Program-made: the position numbers and the translations under genes
Notes under the pieces: generated by a model
Told to the model about the DNA's origin: nothing
The model's database searches: none
The model's input: the letters and a program-made list of their open reading frames with translations, nothing else
DNA from: Streptomyces violaceoruber
GTDB lineage: Bacteria > Actinomycetota > Actinomycetes > Streptomycetales > Streptomycetaceae
DNA length: 64,000 nucleotides
Assembly: GCF_033406955.1 (NCBI RefSeq)
Contig: NZ_CP137734.1
Coordinates: forward strand, 4,030,001-4,094,000
Direction of reading: 5' to 3'
Part shown: positions 43,571 through 50,773 of the stretch, one piece after another
Layout of the letters: each line of letters begins with the position of its first letter
How positions within the stretch are numbered: position 1 is the first letter of the stretch

Positions 43571-44716
43571 TCAGGCGGCCGTACGGGCGGGGAGGGCGGC
43601 GGGGGCGAGGAAGCGCAGCGCGGCCGTGGCCTGTTGCGGGACCACGCCGTTGCCCAGCGCTTTGAGCTGTGCGGAGCGGGAGAGGCCGGGGACGTCGGTG
43701 ACGTGCCCGGCGGGCAGGCCCATGAGCCATTCGACGAAGGCGGGGCTCAGCCGTCCCACAGCGTCAACTGGCCCGGGGGCGGCGCGCTGGAGGACCGCTT
43801 CCCACCGCGCGACCGCTTCGGCGTACTCGCCCCACCCGACGGCACCGCCGGGAACGCGCTGACCGCCACCTCCGGGAGGTCCGCCATTCCGGACTGGACC
43901 CGTCGGTCGGTCGCATCCGTGCGGGAGACGGCGCCGTTCGAGCCGTCCGTGGCCCGCGGGGTCGGCAGGAGCGAGCCCATCTCGGCGGCCAGGCTCTTGC
44001 CATGCCGCCCGGCTTCCTGCGAGGGACTGCGCCTGGTCTGCCGGTTCTCGTTCTCCGACGCGCGCGGGGTCGGCAGCAGTGAGACGACGTGGCGCAGGTT
44101 CATCCCGCCCTGTGCCGCGTGTCCGGCTCCGGTGTTCTCCGAGGTCGACGGGGTCGGCAGGAGCGAGCCGACGGCGGTCGGAAGCTGCCCGCGCTGCCCG
44201 CCGCCCCTCCAGTCCCGTGCTGCCGGAGTCGGCAGGCCAGGCGAGGACGAAGAGGCGTTTGCGCTGGTGAGCCGCTCCCACGTCAGATGCGCGAAGAGTG
44301 CACCACCGCGCATCGAACCCGAGGGCGGCAAGGTCACAGAGGACGGAGTCGAATCCGAGAGAAAGGTGCCCTGCGACGTTCTCAAACACCGCGAGACGGG
44401 GTCGTAGAACCCCAAGGGCACGGGCGATGTCGGGCCAGATGTGCCGCTCATCAGCGGTTCCCTTCCTCTTGCCGGCAGAGCTGAACGGCTGGCACGGGTA
44501 GCCGCCCGTCACGATGTCGACCGGCTCCACATCGGCCCAAGGGGCGGCGGTGACGTCGCCCAGGTTCGCCACCCGCGGGTAGCGGTGGGCGAGGATGCGG
44601 CAGGCTCCGGCGTCGTTGTCCGCGACCCAGGCCAGCGAGCCGCCGAAGACGGCCTGGACGGCCATGTCCAGGCCGCCGTAACCCGAGCAGAGCGAACCGA
44701 TCCGCAGCCCGCTCAC
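43571..44716 (-). CDS. C5 cytosine-specific DNA methyltransferase
   Basis: 381 residues from the GTG at 44716. Motif I is GSLCSGYGGLDMA, motif IV GGYPCQPFSS with the catalytic Cys, motif VI VFENVAGHLSLG, motif VIII AAHQRKRLFVLAWP, and the C-terminal motifs IX-X read EWLMGLPAGHVTDVPG and LKALGNGVVPQQA. The target-recognition part is an Arg/Pro-rich stretch whose complementary reading frame is also open for 234 codons. The start overlaps the DUF2637 gene stop (GTGA). It may protect the element from restriction in new hosts or mark its own DNA. No cognate restriction gene is seen. Confidence 0.88.
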   Translation of the reverse strand: MSGLRIGSLCSGYGGLDMAVQAVFGGSLAWVADNDAGACRILAHRYPRVANLGDVTAAPWADVEPVDIVTGGYPCQPFSSAGKRKGTADERHIWPDIARALGVLRPRLAVFENVAGHLSLGFDSVLCDLAALGFDARWCTLRASDVGAAHQRKRLFVLAWPADSGSTGLEGRRAARAASDRRRLAPADPVDLGEHRSRTRGTGRDEPAPRRLTAADPARVGEREPADQAQSLAGSRAAWQEPGRRDGLAPADPAGHGRLERRRLPHGCDRPTGPVRNGGPPGGGGQRVPGGAVGWGEYAEAVARWEAVLQRAAPGPVDAVGRLSPAFVEWLMGLPAGHVTDVPGLSRSAQLKALGNGVVPQQATAALRFLAPAALPARTAA

Positions 44717-45606
44717 GCCGCCGCTCCCTCGGCCCGCTCCGCCCGCAGGGTGTCCCGCAGCGCCCGCGCGTTGACCGGAGACGTGCGCACCGCCCGCCGG
44801 ATCCCCTCCGCGGTCACCTTCGCGTCCGGCCAATCCGCCGTCAACGCGCGCGCTTCGGCGAGCAACTGATCCGGCGTGCGCTTCGGGCGGGTCGACTTCG
44901 CGACCGCCGGGACACGGCCCGTGGCACGGCGCGGCCGGGTCGACTCGGCGGCCACCGCGCGCCGCTCGATCGGGGCGGCGGGGGCCGGGGCGATCGAGGG
45001 GGACGGCTTGACCGGGAGAGTCGACTTGAGGAAGCCGACGGCCACCGGACGGGGCAGAGCCACCACGTTCGGGGTGATCGGTGCCGGGGTCGATACCGGC
45101 AGGTCAGCCGTAGACCGTTTCATTGTGGTCTCGGTAGATTCCTCCGCATTTGTGGCCGTCGCTGGGATCGGGGCGGGGCGGTGGTGGAGCACCTTGGCCA
45201 CGAGGTCGGAACCGAAGTAGATCGATCCGACCGGCAGCGACGTGGCGAGCAGGACCAGGGCCCAGTTCGCCGGGTCCCAGTCGGCCAGTCGACCCCAGTC
45301 GACCGTGCGGCCGTGCAGCTCCGGGACCAGGCCGTGCACGTAGTTGAGGACCAGCGACGCGACCGTGTACGCCCCCAGCACGCGCAGGGCGAACGTGCGG
45401 TCGCGGTCGGCCAGTACCAGGGTGGCGATCAGGGCGAGCGCCATGAGGCCGTCGACCACGAACGGGTACAGCATCGCCGCCGTGTCGTCCGCGCCGACCG
45501 CGCCGGCGATATCCCGCAGCGCGTTCCAGGACACCCGGAAGGCCATGCCGACCACGGCGACCAGGGCGAGCACGAGGGCGGCGCGGCCCTTGCGGTGAAG
45601 GTTCAT
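44713..45606 (-). CDS. DUF2637 membrane protein (SpdB-like spread protein)
   Basis: 297 residues. The N-terminal half contains about four membrane segments (ALVLALVAVVGMAFRVSWNA, FVVDGLMALALIATLVL, TVASLVLNYVHGLVPEL, WALVLLATSLPVGSIYFGSD), the DUF2637 pattern. The C-terminal half is a cytoplasmic basic, Pro/Ala-rich tail. Such proteins lie beside tra in Streptomyces plasmids and AICEs and help intramycelial spread. It starts ATG at 45606, overlapping the previous stop (ATGA). Confidence 0.85.
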   Translation of the reverse strand: MNLHRKGRAALVLALVAVVGMAFRVSWNALRDIAGAVGADDTAAMLYPFVVDGLMALALIATLVLADRDRTFALRVLGAYTVASLVLNYVHGLVPELHGRTVDWGRLADWDPANWALVLLATSLPVGSIYFGSDLVAKVLHHRPAPIPATATNAEESTETTMKRSTADLPVSTPAPITPNVVALPRPVAVGFLKSTLPVKPSPSIAPAPAAPIERRAVAAESTRPRRATGRVPAVAKSTRPKRTPDQLLAEARALTADWPDAKVTAEGIRRAVRTSPVNARALRDTLRAERAEGAAA

Positions 45607-46049
45607 GCCGCACCCCCGGCGGTGAGCAGGGCGGCAGCGATGAGCAGGGCGCCGCCGGTCAGGGTGAGGTCGACCGCGCGGCGCAGGCACGTGAACTTGG
45701 CGACGGCGAGCCGGGACAGTCCGGCGATGTCGGCGGCCCAGTCCCGGGCGACGGCGTCGCCGATCTCCTCGGCGGTGAGCGTGGCCCACAGGGGGAAGCC
45801 GTGCCGCCCGCGCAGGTTCGGGCGCACCGACCGCAGCAGCAGACCGGCCGCGCCGACCAGCAGCGCCAGACCGAGACTGCCCACGACGACGGCGGGCACG
45901 GTCAGCGGCAGGTCACGGGCGACCGTGAAGGCACCGGCGAGGACCGCGCCGACGAACGCCAGCAGCAGCGCCGTCTTGGTGTCCGTCCGCGTGATCTCCG
46001 CCTTCACCTCAGCGTGCGCGGCGATCAGGTTCCGGTCGGTGGAGCTCAT
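45603..46049 (-). CDS. Pycsar-effector-like small membrane protein (DUF5706 type)
   Basis: 148 residues. Its pattern is a helical start AEVKAEITRTDTKTALLLAF, a membrane segment (VGAVLAGAFTVARDLPLTVP), a second (VVVGSLGLALLVGAAGLLLR), a cytosolic WATLTAEEIGDAVARDW part, and AVAKFTCLRRAVDLTLTGGA leading into a third. This matches the membrane effector family of the Pycsar cyclic-nucleotide anti-phage system. No cyclase is present in the element, so it may instead be an adapted spread or entry-exclusion protein. The gene overlaps DUF2637 by 4 nt. Confidence 0.7.
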   Translation of the reverse strand: MSSTDRNLIAAHAEVKAEITRTDTKTALLLAFVGAVLAGAFTVARDLPLTVPAVVVGSLGLALLVGAAGLLLRSVRPNLRGRHGFPLWATLTAEEIGDAVARDWAADIAGLSRLAVAKFTCLRRAVDLTLTGGALLIAAALLTAGGAA

Positions 46050-46315
46050 GCGGCACCCCCGGGCAGGCTCGCATCGGCCGTGCGGTTGACCAGCGCGACG
46101 CGGGCGGCGAGCGCGCGCCGGCGGGCCCGGCGGATGCGGCGCTCGTCGACCTCGGTCGGCGTGCGGTCAAGGGTGACGATGTGCGCGTCCAGCAGGTCGA
46201 CGTCCGCGAGGATGACGGGCATCTCCTGCTCGATCGCGTCCAGCTCGGCGTCCGTCGGCTCCATGAAGTCGGCGAACGCGGTAACAGCGTCCTGAACAGT
46301 GACGATGGGGTTCAT
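46046..46315 (-). CDS. Small AICE protein (DUF6284-like)
   Basis: 89 residues. It starts MNPIVTVQDAVTAFADFMEP, continues TDAELDAIEQEMPVILADVD and ends in a basic helix RRIRRARRRALAARVALV. From memory it resembles DUF6284. It is the first gene of the leftward transfer operon; GGAAC with 10-nt spacing precedes the ATG. Its stop overlaps the next start (ATGA). Confidence 0.72.
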   Translation of the reverse strand: MNPIVTVQDAVTAFADFMEPTDAELDAIEQEMPVILADVDLLDAHIVTLDRTPTEVDERRIRRARRRALAARVALVNRTADASLPGGAA

Positions 46316-46769
46316 GGGTCGTGGTTCCTTTCAGGGAGGAACGGCCCGAACGCGGCTCCCGGGTGGCACCCCGGGAGCCGCTCGCCGTTGAAGTCGATTC
46401 CGACTCCCCACGCCCTCGCCCGTACGTCCTCGCGCGGTGCGCTGGACGGACGGGCGAGAGAGGCAGTCGACGCAGCAACCGTGCTGCGAGCCGTGATGGC
46501 CCGAGCCGTTCAAGCGCCGCCGACCGGTCCGAATCGGGCGGCACTCAGGGTCTTCGCCGTCGCACTGGCAGTCCTTTCGGCGAGGTCAATAGGGGGTGAA
46601 GCACTGCAAGGGGGACCGCGTCCCCACTCTCCGGCCGTTGCTCGCGGTCGCCGGGCCACCTCGCCAGTACGGGCCGAAACCCTGTTCCACCTGGCCTTTA
46701 GCGGGATTGCAGCGTCCCCGCCCTGTGCATCAGCGCAGGCGATAGCAACTCAAGGGAATTGCTCCGCTT
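46316..46769. promoter_or_regulatory. Promoter region of the transfer operon
   Basis: About 450 nt without a supportable gene between the transfer operon and the GntR operator pair. It holds a GC-rich run with short inverted repeats (46370-46440); the leftward promoter must lie here or overlap the operator at 46770. Confidence 0.4.
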
Positions 46770-46864
46770 GCTCAACTTGTTGGTACAAGCTGATGCAGTG
46801 ATGCTGCACCCACGGACAGTGAGTCGTCAAGGGATTGGGGCCCACATGTACCAACAAGTTGAGC
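46770..46864. promoter_or_regulatory. Pair of 18-bp inverted operator sites for the GntR regulator
   Basis: GCTCAACTTGTTGGTACA at 46770-46787 recurs exactly as its reverse complement at 46847-46864. Each half contains ACTTGTTGGTAC, a TGT...ACA-type core favoured by GntR proteins. The sites lie between the leftward transfer operon and the rightward GntR gene. The spacing of 59 bp between facing copies would allow DNA looping. Confidence 0.7.
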
Positions 46865-46884
46865 GAGTGAGTCATGATGGGGGC

Positions 46885-47658
46885 ATGAGCAAGCAGCCGA
46901 AGTACCGGCAGGTGGCCGATGCCCTGCGCCGAGAGATCGACAGCGGCACGTACGCGCCGGGCGCGCGGCTGCCGTCGGAGAGCGACCTGATGAAGCGCTT
47001 TGACGCTTCGAGGAACACCGTGAGGAACGGGCTAAGCCTCCTGGTCAGCCAAGGTCTCGTCTCGTCTAGCCAGGGGTTGGGCTACGAGGTCCGATCGCAC
47101 GAGGTGTTCAAGCTCAACGCGTCTCGGTTCGAGAACCTGGACTTCCCACAGAACGGCGACGCGTACCGCACCGACGTGACCAACGCCGGCCGCCGACCGC
47201 ATCAGACGTTCCGAGTCGAGATGACTCCGGCGTCGGCGGATGTCGCGGAACGGTTGAAGGTCGATGCGGGGTCCACCACGGTTCTGCGGTTCTGCCACCG
47301 GTACGTCGATGACGTGCCGTGGTCGACTCAAGCCACCTGGTACCCGGGCTGGCTCACAGAGCGGTCACCACGGCTCGCAGAGCCAGGCGACATCGAAGAG
47401 GGGACCACGCGGTATCTCGCGTCGCACGGCATCGAGCAGGTGGGCTACTTCGACGAGATTGCGGCCCGCATGCCGACCCCCGAAGAGGCGCGCCTCTTGG
47501 AGATCGGCGCCGGGGTGCCCGTGCTGCTCTGGACGCGCACCGGCTACTCGGAGGATCGGCCGATCCGCTGCACGGTCACCACCTTCCGGGGCGACCTCAA
47601 CCAGATGAACTACGAGATCGGCACCCTGTCCGGCCGGAAAGAGAACGAACCTCAGTGA
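46885..47658 (+). CDS. GntR/UTRA-family transcriptional regulator (AICE transfer repressor)
   Basis: 257 residues from MSKQPKYRQVADALRREIDS. The N-terminal winged HTH (GARLPSESDLMKRFDASRNT, VRNGLSLLVSQGLV) is followed by a UTRA effector domain (VDAGSTTVLRFCHRYVDDVP, TWYPGWLTERSP). GntR proteins at this position (KorSA/Pra-type context) repress tra and rep functions in AICEs. The start at 46885 is preferred over an upstream in-frame ATG at 46759, because the operators lie in between. Its stop overlaps the acetyltransferase start. Confidence 0.9.
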   Translation: MSKQPKYRQVADALRREIDSGTYAPGARLPSESDLMKRFDASRNTVRNGLSLLVSQGLVSSSQGLGYEVRSHEVFKLNASRFENLDFPQNGDAYRTDVTNAGRRPHQTFRVEMTPASADVAERLKVDAGSTTVLRFCHRYVDDVPWSTQATWYPGWLTERSPRLAEPGDIEEGTTRYLASHGIEQVGYFDEIAARMPTPEEARLLEIGAGVPVLLWTRTGYSEDRPIRCTVTTFRGDLNQMNYEIGTLSGRKENEPQ

Positions 47659-48215
47659 GAATCTGCTCAGCGCAACCGCACGACCTCGCCAAGCTGCTCG
47701 CCTTCCGGCAGGAGGCAGCAGCTTGGCTGTCTCGTCTCGGATCGGACCAGTGGCAGCGTCCCTACCCGGCTGACAAGCTGCTCGCCACCATTGAGGCTGG
47801 CGAGGTCTTCATGGTGCGCGACGGAGACGCCACGGCGGCCACAATCACGTTGACCCCTGTGGCGGAAGAGGGCCTGTGGACCGCAGATGAACTGCGGGAA
47901 CCCTCTCTGTTCATCAACAAGCTGACGGTGGCGCGTACGCACGCCGGCCAGGATCTCGGCGGCCGGTTGCTCGACTGGGCCGGGGAGCGAGGCCATCGTG
48001 CGGGTGCCAAGTGGCTTCGCCTGGACGCCTGGACGACGAACACCGACTTGCAGGCATACTACCTGCGCCAGGGATTCCGGCATGTGCGGACGGTTTACCA
48101 AGGGATCGCCGTGAACGGCGGACCGAGGGTGTCAGGGTGGCTCGCTCAACGGGCCACGCGCCCCACAGATTCCGGATTCGTAGATGAAACTGCAGCACCC
48201 GCGCGACTCGGCTGA
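47655..48215 (+). CDS. GNAT-family N-acetyltransferase
   Basis: 186 residues. The GNAT acetyl-CoA motif reads AGQDLGGRLLDWAGERGHRA (variant of R/Q-x-x-G-x-G/A), preceded by the substrate strand LFINKLTVARTHAG and followed by KWLRLDAWTTNTDLQAYYLR. The GTG start overlaps the GntR stop (GTGA), so the two form one operon. Substrate unknown; many AICEs carry such a gene beside the regulator. Confidence 0.82.
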   Translation: MRICSAQPHDLAKLLAFRQEAAAWLSRLGSDQWQRPYPADKLLATIEAGEVFMVRDGDATAATITLTPVAEEGLWTADELREPSLFINKLTVARTHAGQDLGGRLLDWAGERGHRAGAKWLRLDAWTTNTDLQAYYLRQGFRHVRTVYQGIAVNGGPRVSGWLAQRATRPTDSGFVDETAAPARLG

Positions 48216-48353
48216 AATTTAAGAGAAGCGGACAGCGAGTCAGTAGCGTGGGAGCCAGACTTCACAGTACCTGACTGACTCCCACACACGAGTGAGATCC
48301 ACGATCCCAATGCACTAGGTTTCGCCTGCGGCGTCTGCCATGGCGACAAGCTA

Positions 48354-48809
48354 CTAAGGTGTTCCAGTAGCGACTATCGAGAATCCCTGGGCCTTGTTAG
48401 GTTGCTTGAGCAATCCCAATGTGAAGTTAACCAGCCCAACCCGACCCGCCAAGTCGTGAATGTGTTGCCTTAGATACGGATAAGCCGTCATAACCGCAAC
48501 GTTGGCACCGAACGCTTCGTACACTGACTCGTTCACTTCATCGCCCTTGAAGACGTAACTGGTGAGCAAAACAACCGAAAGGTCAGCGACGGGCTCTTCC
48601 GACTTATCAAACGCCTGGCACTCCAGCGTGAAGCGATAGTCCACAGCACCAGGACGGGATGAGAATGCCGTATTCAAGGAGACCGCAGCCCGCTCAGGAG
48701 CAGTCCCGCTATGCCTGACTGCATGGCACTCTTGAGCGACGATGCCACGCAGATCAACTCTAGTCACGAAATCTTTCAGCTTTTCGAACTCACCTTGCTG
48801 ATCCGTCAC
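48354..48809 (-). CDS. SecB-like chaperone of a toxin-antitoxin-chaperone system
   Basis: 151 residues with the SecB fold pattern: an early strand (VTRVDLRGIVAQECHAV), the beta stretch VDYRFTLECQAFD, and the conserved AVMTAYPYLRQHIHDLAGRV ending with GLVNFTLGLL where SecB has the R-x-x-I/V-x-D-L-x-x-R motif. A SecB homologue is not normally found in Gram-positive actinobacteria for export. Together with the HigA-like gene overlapping its start (GTGA) it fits the TAC chaperone role, as for Rv1957 in Mycobacterium tuberculosis: binding the antitoxin so that it folds. Confidence 0.8.
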   Translation of the reverse strand: MTDQQGEFEKLKDFVTRVDLRGIVAQECHAVRHSGTAPERAAVSLNTAFSSRPGAVDYRFTLECQAFDKSEEPVADLSVVLLTSYVFKGDEVNESVYEAFGANVAVMTAYPYLRQHIHDLAGRVGLVNFTLGLLKQPNKAQGFSIVATGTP

Positions 48810-49402
48810 GAAACGACCTCGTTTCGGATCGGGTGGAATTCGTGACTCGAAGCGATTTCCGGTAGTGGCATCTCCGCCGTTTGCCCCTGGAAGTCGTAAA
48901 GGGAGTCACCGGCTGAGGACTCGGGATCTCTGCGCATCTCCACCACCATTGCGGTGAGTGGGTTCGAGTTGAATCGAAGTGGCATCACAGAGGTTGCCAT
49001 ATGGACGAAGCCGTGGCGGATGGCGTCACCGTACGCGGCTCCACTACTGGAACTAATCGACTCCGACTCGACCCAGTCCTGCTTGAACGCAGGCGTCATC
49101 TCGCGGCCTTCCACAACGGCTTTGCGGGGCTCCCCAGCTTCGACTGCACGGATATCCAGCTCGAACCCCATCGCGCTGAGATATTGCGCCAAAGTATTCA
49201 CGCGAAGGTTTCCGTCCCCACGGAATACCTGGTTCACGGCAGACTTCCTGATGCGGAGACGTTCGGCGAGTTGGGATTGAGTTAGACCGCTCGCCTCAAG
49301 CGCCTTATGAAGGATGCGCAAGGTTTCTCGTCGCAGCCTCGTCGCAGCCAATAGCTGCGCTCCGTCCTCACTGCTGGCGAATCGCTCATAAAGATTCTTC
49401 AT
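48806..49402 (-). CDS. HigA-like antitoxin with C-terminal chaperone-addiction-like extension
   Basis: 198 residues. An XRE HTH occupies about residues 38-65 (LTQSQLAERLRIRKSAVNQV then FRGDGNLRVNTL). A further 110 residues follow, longer than simple HigA proteins; in TAC antitoxins such a tail requires the SecB-like chaperone. The ATG at 49402 has GAGGAGG 10 nt upstream and overlaps the toxin stop (ATGA). Its stop overlaps the chaperone start (GTGA), so all three genes are coupled. Confidence 0.82.
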   Translation of the reverse strand: MKNLYERFASSEDGAQLLAATRLRRETLRILHKALEASGLTQSQLAERLRIRKSAVNQVFRGDGNLRVNTLAQYLSAMGFELDIRAVEAGEPRKAVVEGREMTPAFKQDWVESESISSSSGAAYGDAIRHGFVHMATSVMPLRFNSNPLTAMVVEMRRDPESSAGDSLYDFQGQTAEMPLPEIASSHEFHPIRNEVVS

Positions 49403-49836
49403 GACTTTGCGTCCTCCTCTCGCACCCAAAATGCCCTACGTATTTCCCCTCTGGGGGCCCATGGAGTCCCTTTTATGAAGCCGTGAGTTAGACGCACTGC
49501 ACCAGCACGACTCTCCGGAACGTCGAAGAATGGCAGCCGGACGTCACCCGGCTTCAATTCCCGAATCCCATCCTCGAGGTTATTAATCTCTCGAGGAAAC
49601 GCCAATTCACGATGGGCGAAATCCTCCAAAACCATTAGGATCGTCGCCAGTCGCTCTCGATCTTTCTTTTTCTTCGACGTTTCCAGTTCGCGAAAGAAAT
49701 CATCGCATGGGTATGAATCTTCTGCTGTCCGAGCGGCCTCCACCATGTGCCGTCGACCGCGCTCGTAGTAGATCCGACTACAGTCCGTGCACTCCTGCCG
49801 ATTCAGTTCAGTTATGACTGTACCCCCCCACCCCAT
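49399..49836 (-). CDS. HigB-like toxin (RelE/Gp49 superfamily)
   Basis: 145 residues. The C-terminal 75 residues match the HigB/Gp49 fold: LEDGIRELKPGDVRLPFFDV then RLTHGFIKGTPWAPRGEIRR, equivalent to the LxHGFxKK...P..EI motif of ribosome-dependent mRNA interferases. The N-terminus has an extra CTDCSR segment not typical of HigB. The start is uncertain: ATG at 49836 has no good ribosome site, and a TTGACC/TACAGT-like promoter lies just downstream, so an internal start such as Met31 (49746) is possible. It is first in the toxin-antitoxin-chaperone operon. Confidence 0.75.
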   Translation of the reverse strand: MGWGGTVITELNRQECTDCSRIYYERGRRHMVEAARTAEDSYPCDDFFRELETSKKKKDRERLATILMVLEDFAHRELAFPREINNLEDGIRELKPGDVRLPFFDVPESRAGAVRLTHGFIKGTPWAPRGEIRRAFWVREEDAKS

Positions 49837-50627
49837 GGGTCAACAAGACAGAGGAGTGCTCCTCACCCAACTACAGCCTGTTGGCCTAAGGCGATCAATG
49901 CTGGGCGCGCGTCACTCTCTGTCATTTCTTCCCCTTCCGCCACGCAGTCACACGAGACGGTTAGACGGCCACCGTAGCGGCCGTCCGTAGCTGGGTGAAG
50001 GTGATGCACGAACATGACTCCATAGTGTTAACGCGAGGTGCCTAGCGAACCCATCAACCTCTCTACGTGGCAGGTCAGCGAAGCGTTCACGTTCCAACTA
50101 CGCACCGCAGTGGACGCGGATTCACGCCAGGTAGCGATCAAGACTGCTGGTCAGGCTCTCGCGCCTGCGGTGTGTGCCTGCGGATCGGGTAAAAGTCCAC
50201 TGCAGGCCGCCTGACCCTCGACTGGCCGTGAATGGGACCCGCCTACGAGAGCTTCGATCAACGCCGTGCGACGAGCTCAGCTCTTCCTGCTTGGTTGAAA
50301 GTCGCCCCCGTGACCTGCCGCGGAGGTGGGCACCCCTGACGAATCCGCCTCTGGTCTCAGGAGGCCCACCGTGACTGTCGCGGTCACAGTGCACCACACC
50401 ACCGACTCATGGTCGGGCACGGTCGGGGCCCTGCCCCGTGATCCCCCACGCGGGACGCTTAACTCGTCACTCCATGCATGTCACCCGCGTTCGCCCACGG
50501 GCATGACCTAGTTGTCCTAGTCGTTGTCCAGTCCGCCTACGGACGCCACCGTTCACCAGCGTGCACGCATGCGCTCTGTACTGCGGCGCAACCCTCCATG
50601 AACAGCTCCGTACAGCTATACGCACAG
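49837..50627. other. Noncoding right end of the AICE
   Basis: About 790 nt in which I support no gene; the open frames have no ribosome sites and poor codon bias. The base composition is less GC-rich than the rest. A hairpin GACGGCC...GGCCGTC lies at about 49967-49989. This end should hold the attachment-site arm for integrase. Confidence 0.5.
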
Positions 50628-50715
50628 TTGGAAAGCGTGTTGGGGGCAACCCCTCACGAGTTCGAATCTCGTATCCTCCGCCAGTGCCTCACCGGGCACG
50701 ATGTCGAAGGGCCCC
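50628..50715 (+). repeat. att repeat 2 (junction of the two elements)
   Basis: Identical to 35681-35768 over 88 bp. It contains the 3' part of tRNA-Ser but no acceptor-side 5' half, so it is not a functional tRNA. The hairpin after it (GGGCCCCACCG...CGGTGGGGCCC) differs from that at att 1 and att 3. Confidence 0.92.
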
Positions 50716-50773
50716 ACCGTTCGCGGTGGGGCCCTTCGGCGTTGAAGGTTGCAGTTTGGGTCGCAGTTTCCGA

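Larger units (their letters stand above)
35681..50715. mobile_element. Actinomycete integrative and conjugative element (AICE) in tRNA-Ser
   Basis: The 88-bp repeat at tRNA-Ser and its identical copy at 50628 bound about 14.95 kb. Gene order from the tRNA: integrase, excisionase, repeat-rich origin candidate, helicase-like Rep, primase-polymerase, membrane protein, FtsK-like Tra, small protein, C5 methyltransferase, DUF2637 protein, Pycsar-effector-like protein, DUF6284-like, GntR regulator, acetyltransferase, and a TAC module. This is the module order of pSAM2/SLP1-like elements: integration, replication, transfer, regulation, cargo. All core genes are full length, so excision and transfer look possible. 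Confidence 0.92.

Noticed and set aside
50122..50397. A 91-codon minus-strand ORF at the right end of the AICE
   Set aside because: Random-looking composition, no ribosome site and no recognisable domain.
50628..50700. Second tRNA-Ser gene at att 2
   Set aside because: Only the 3' half from the anticodon loop is present; the 5' acceptor and D-arm are missing. The same holds at 55071.
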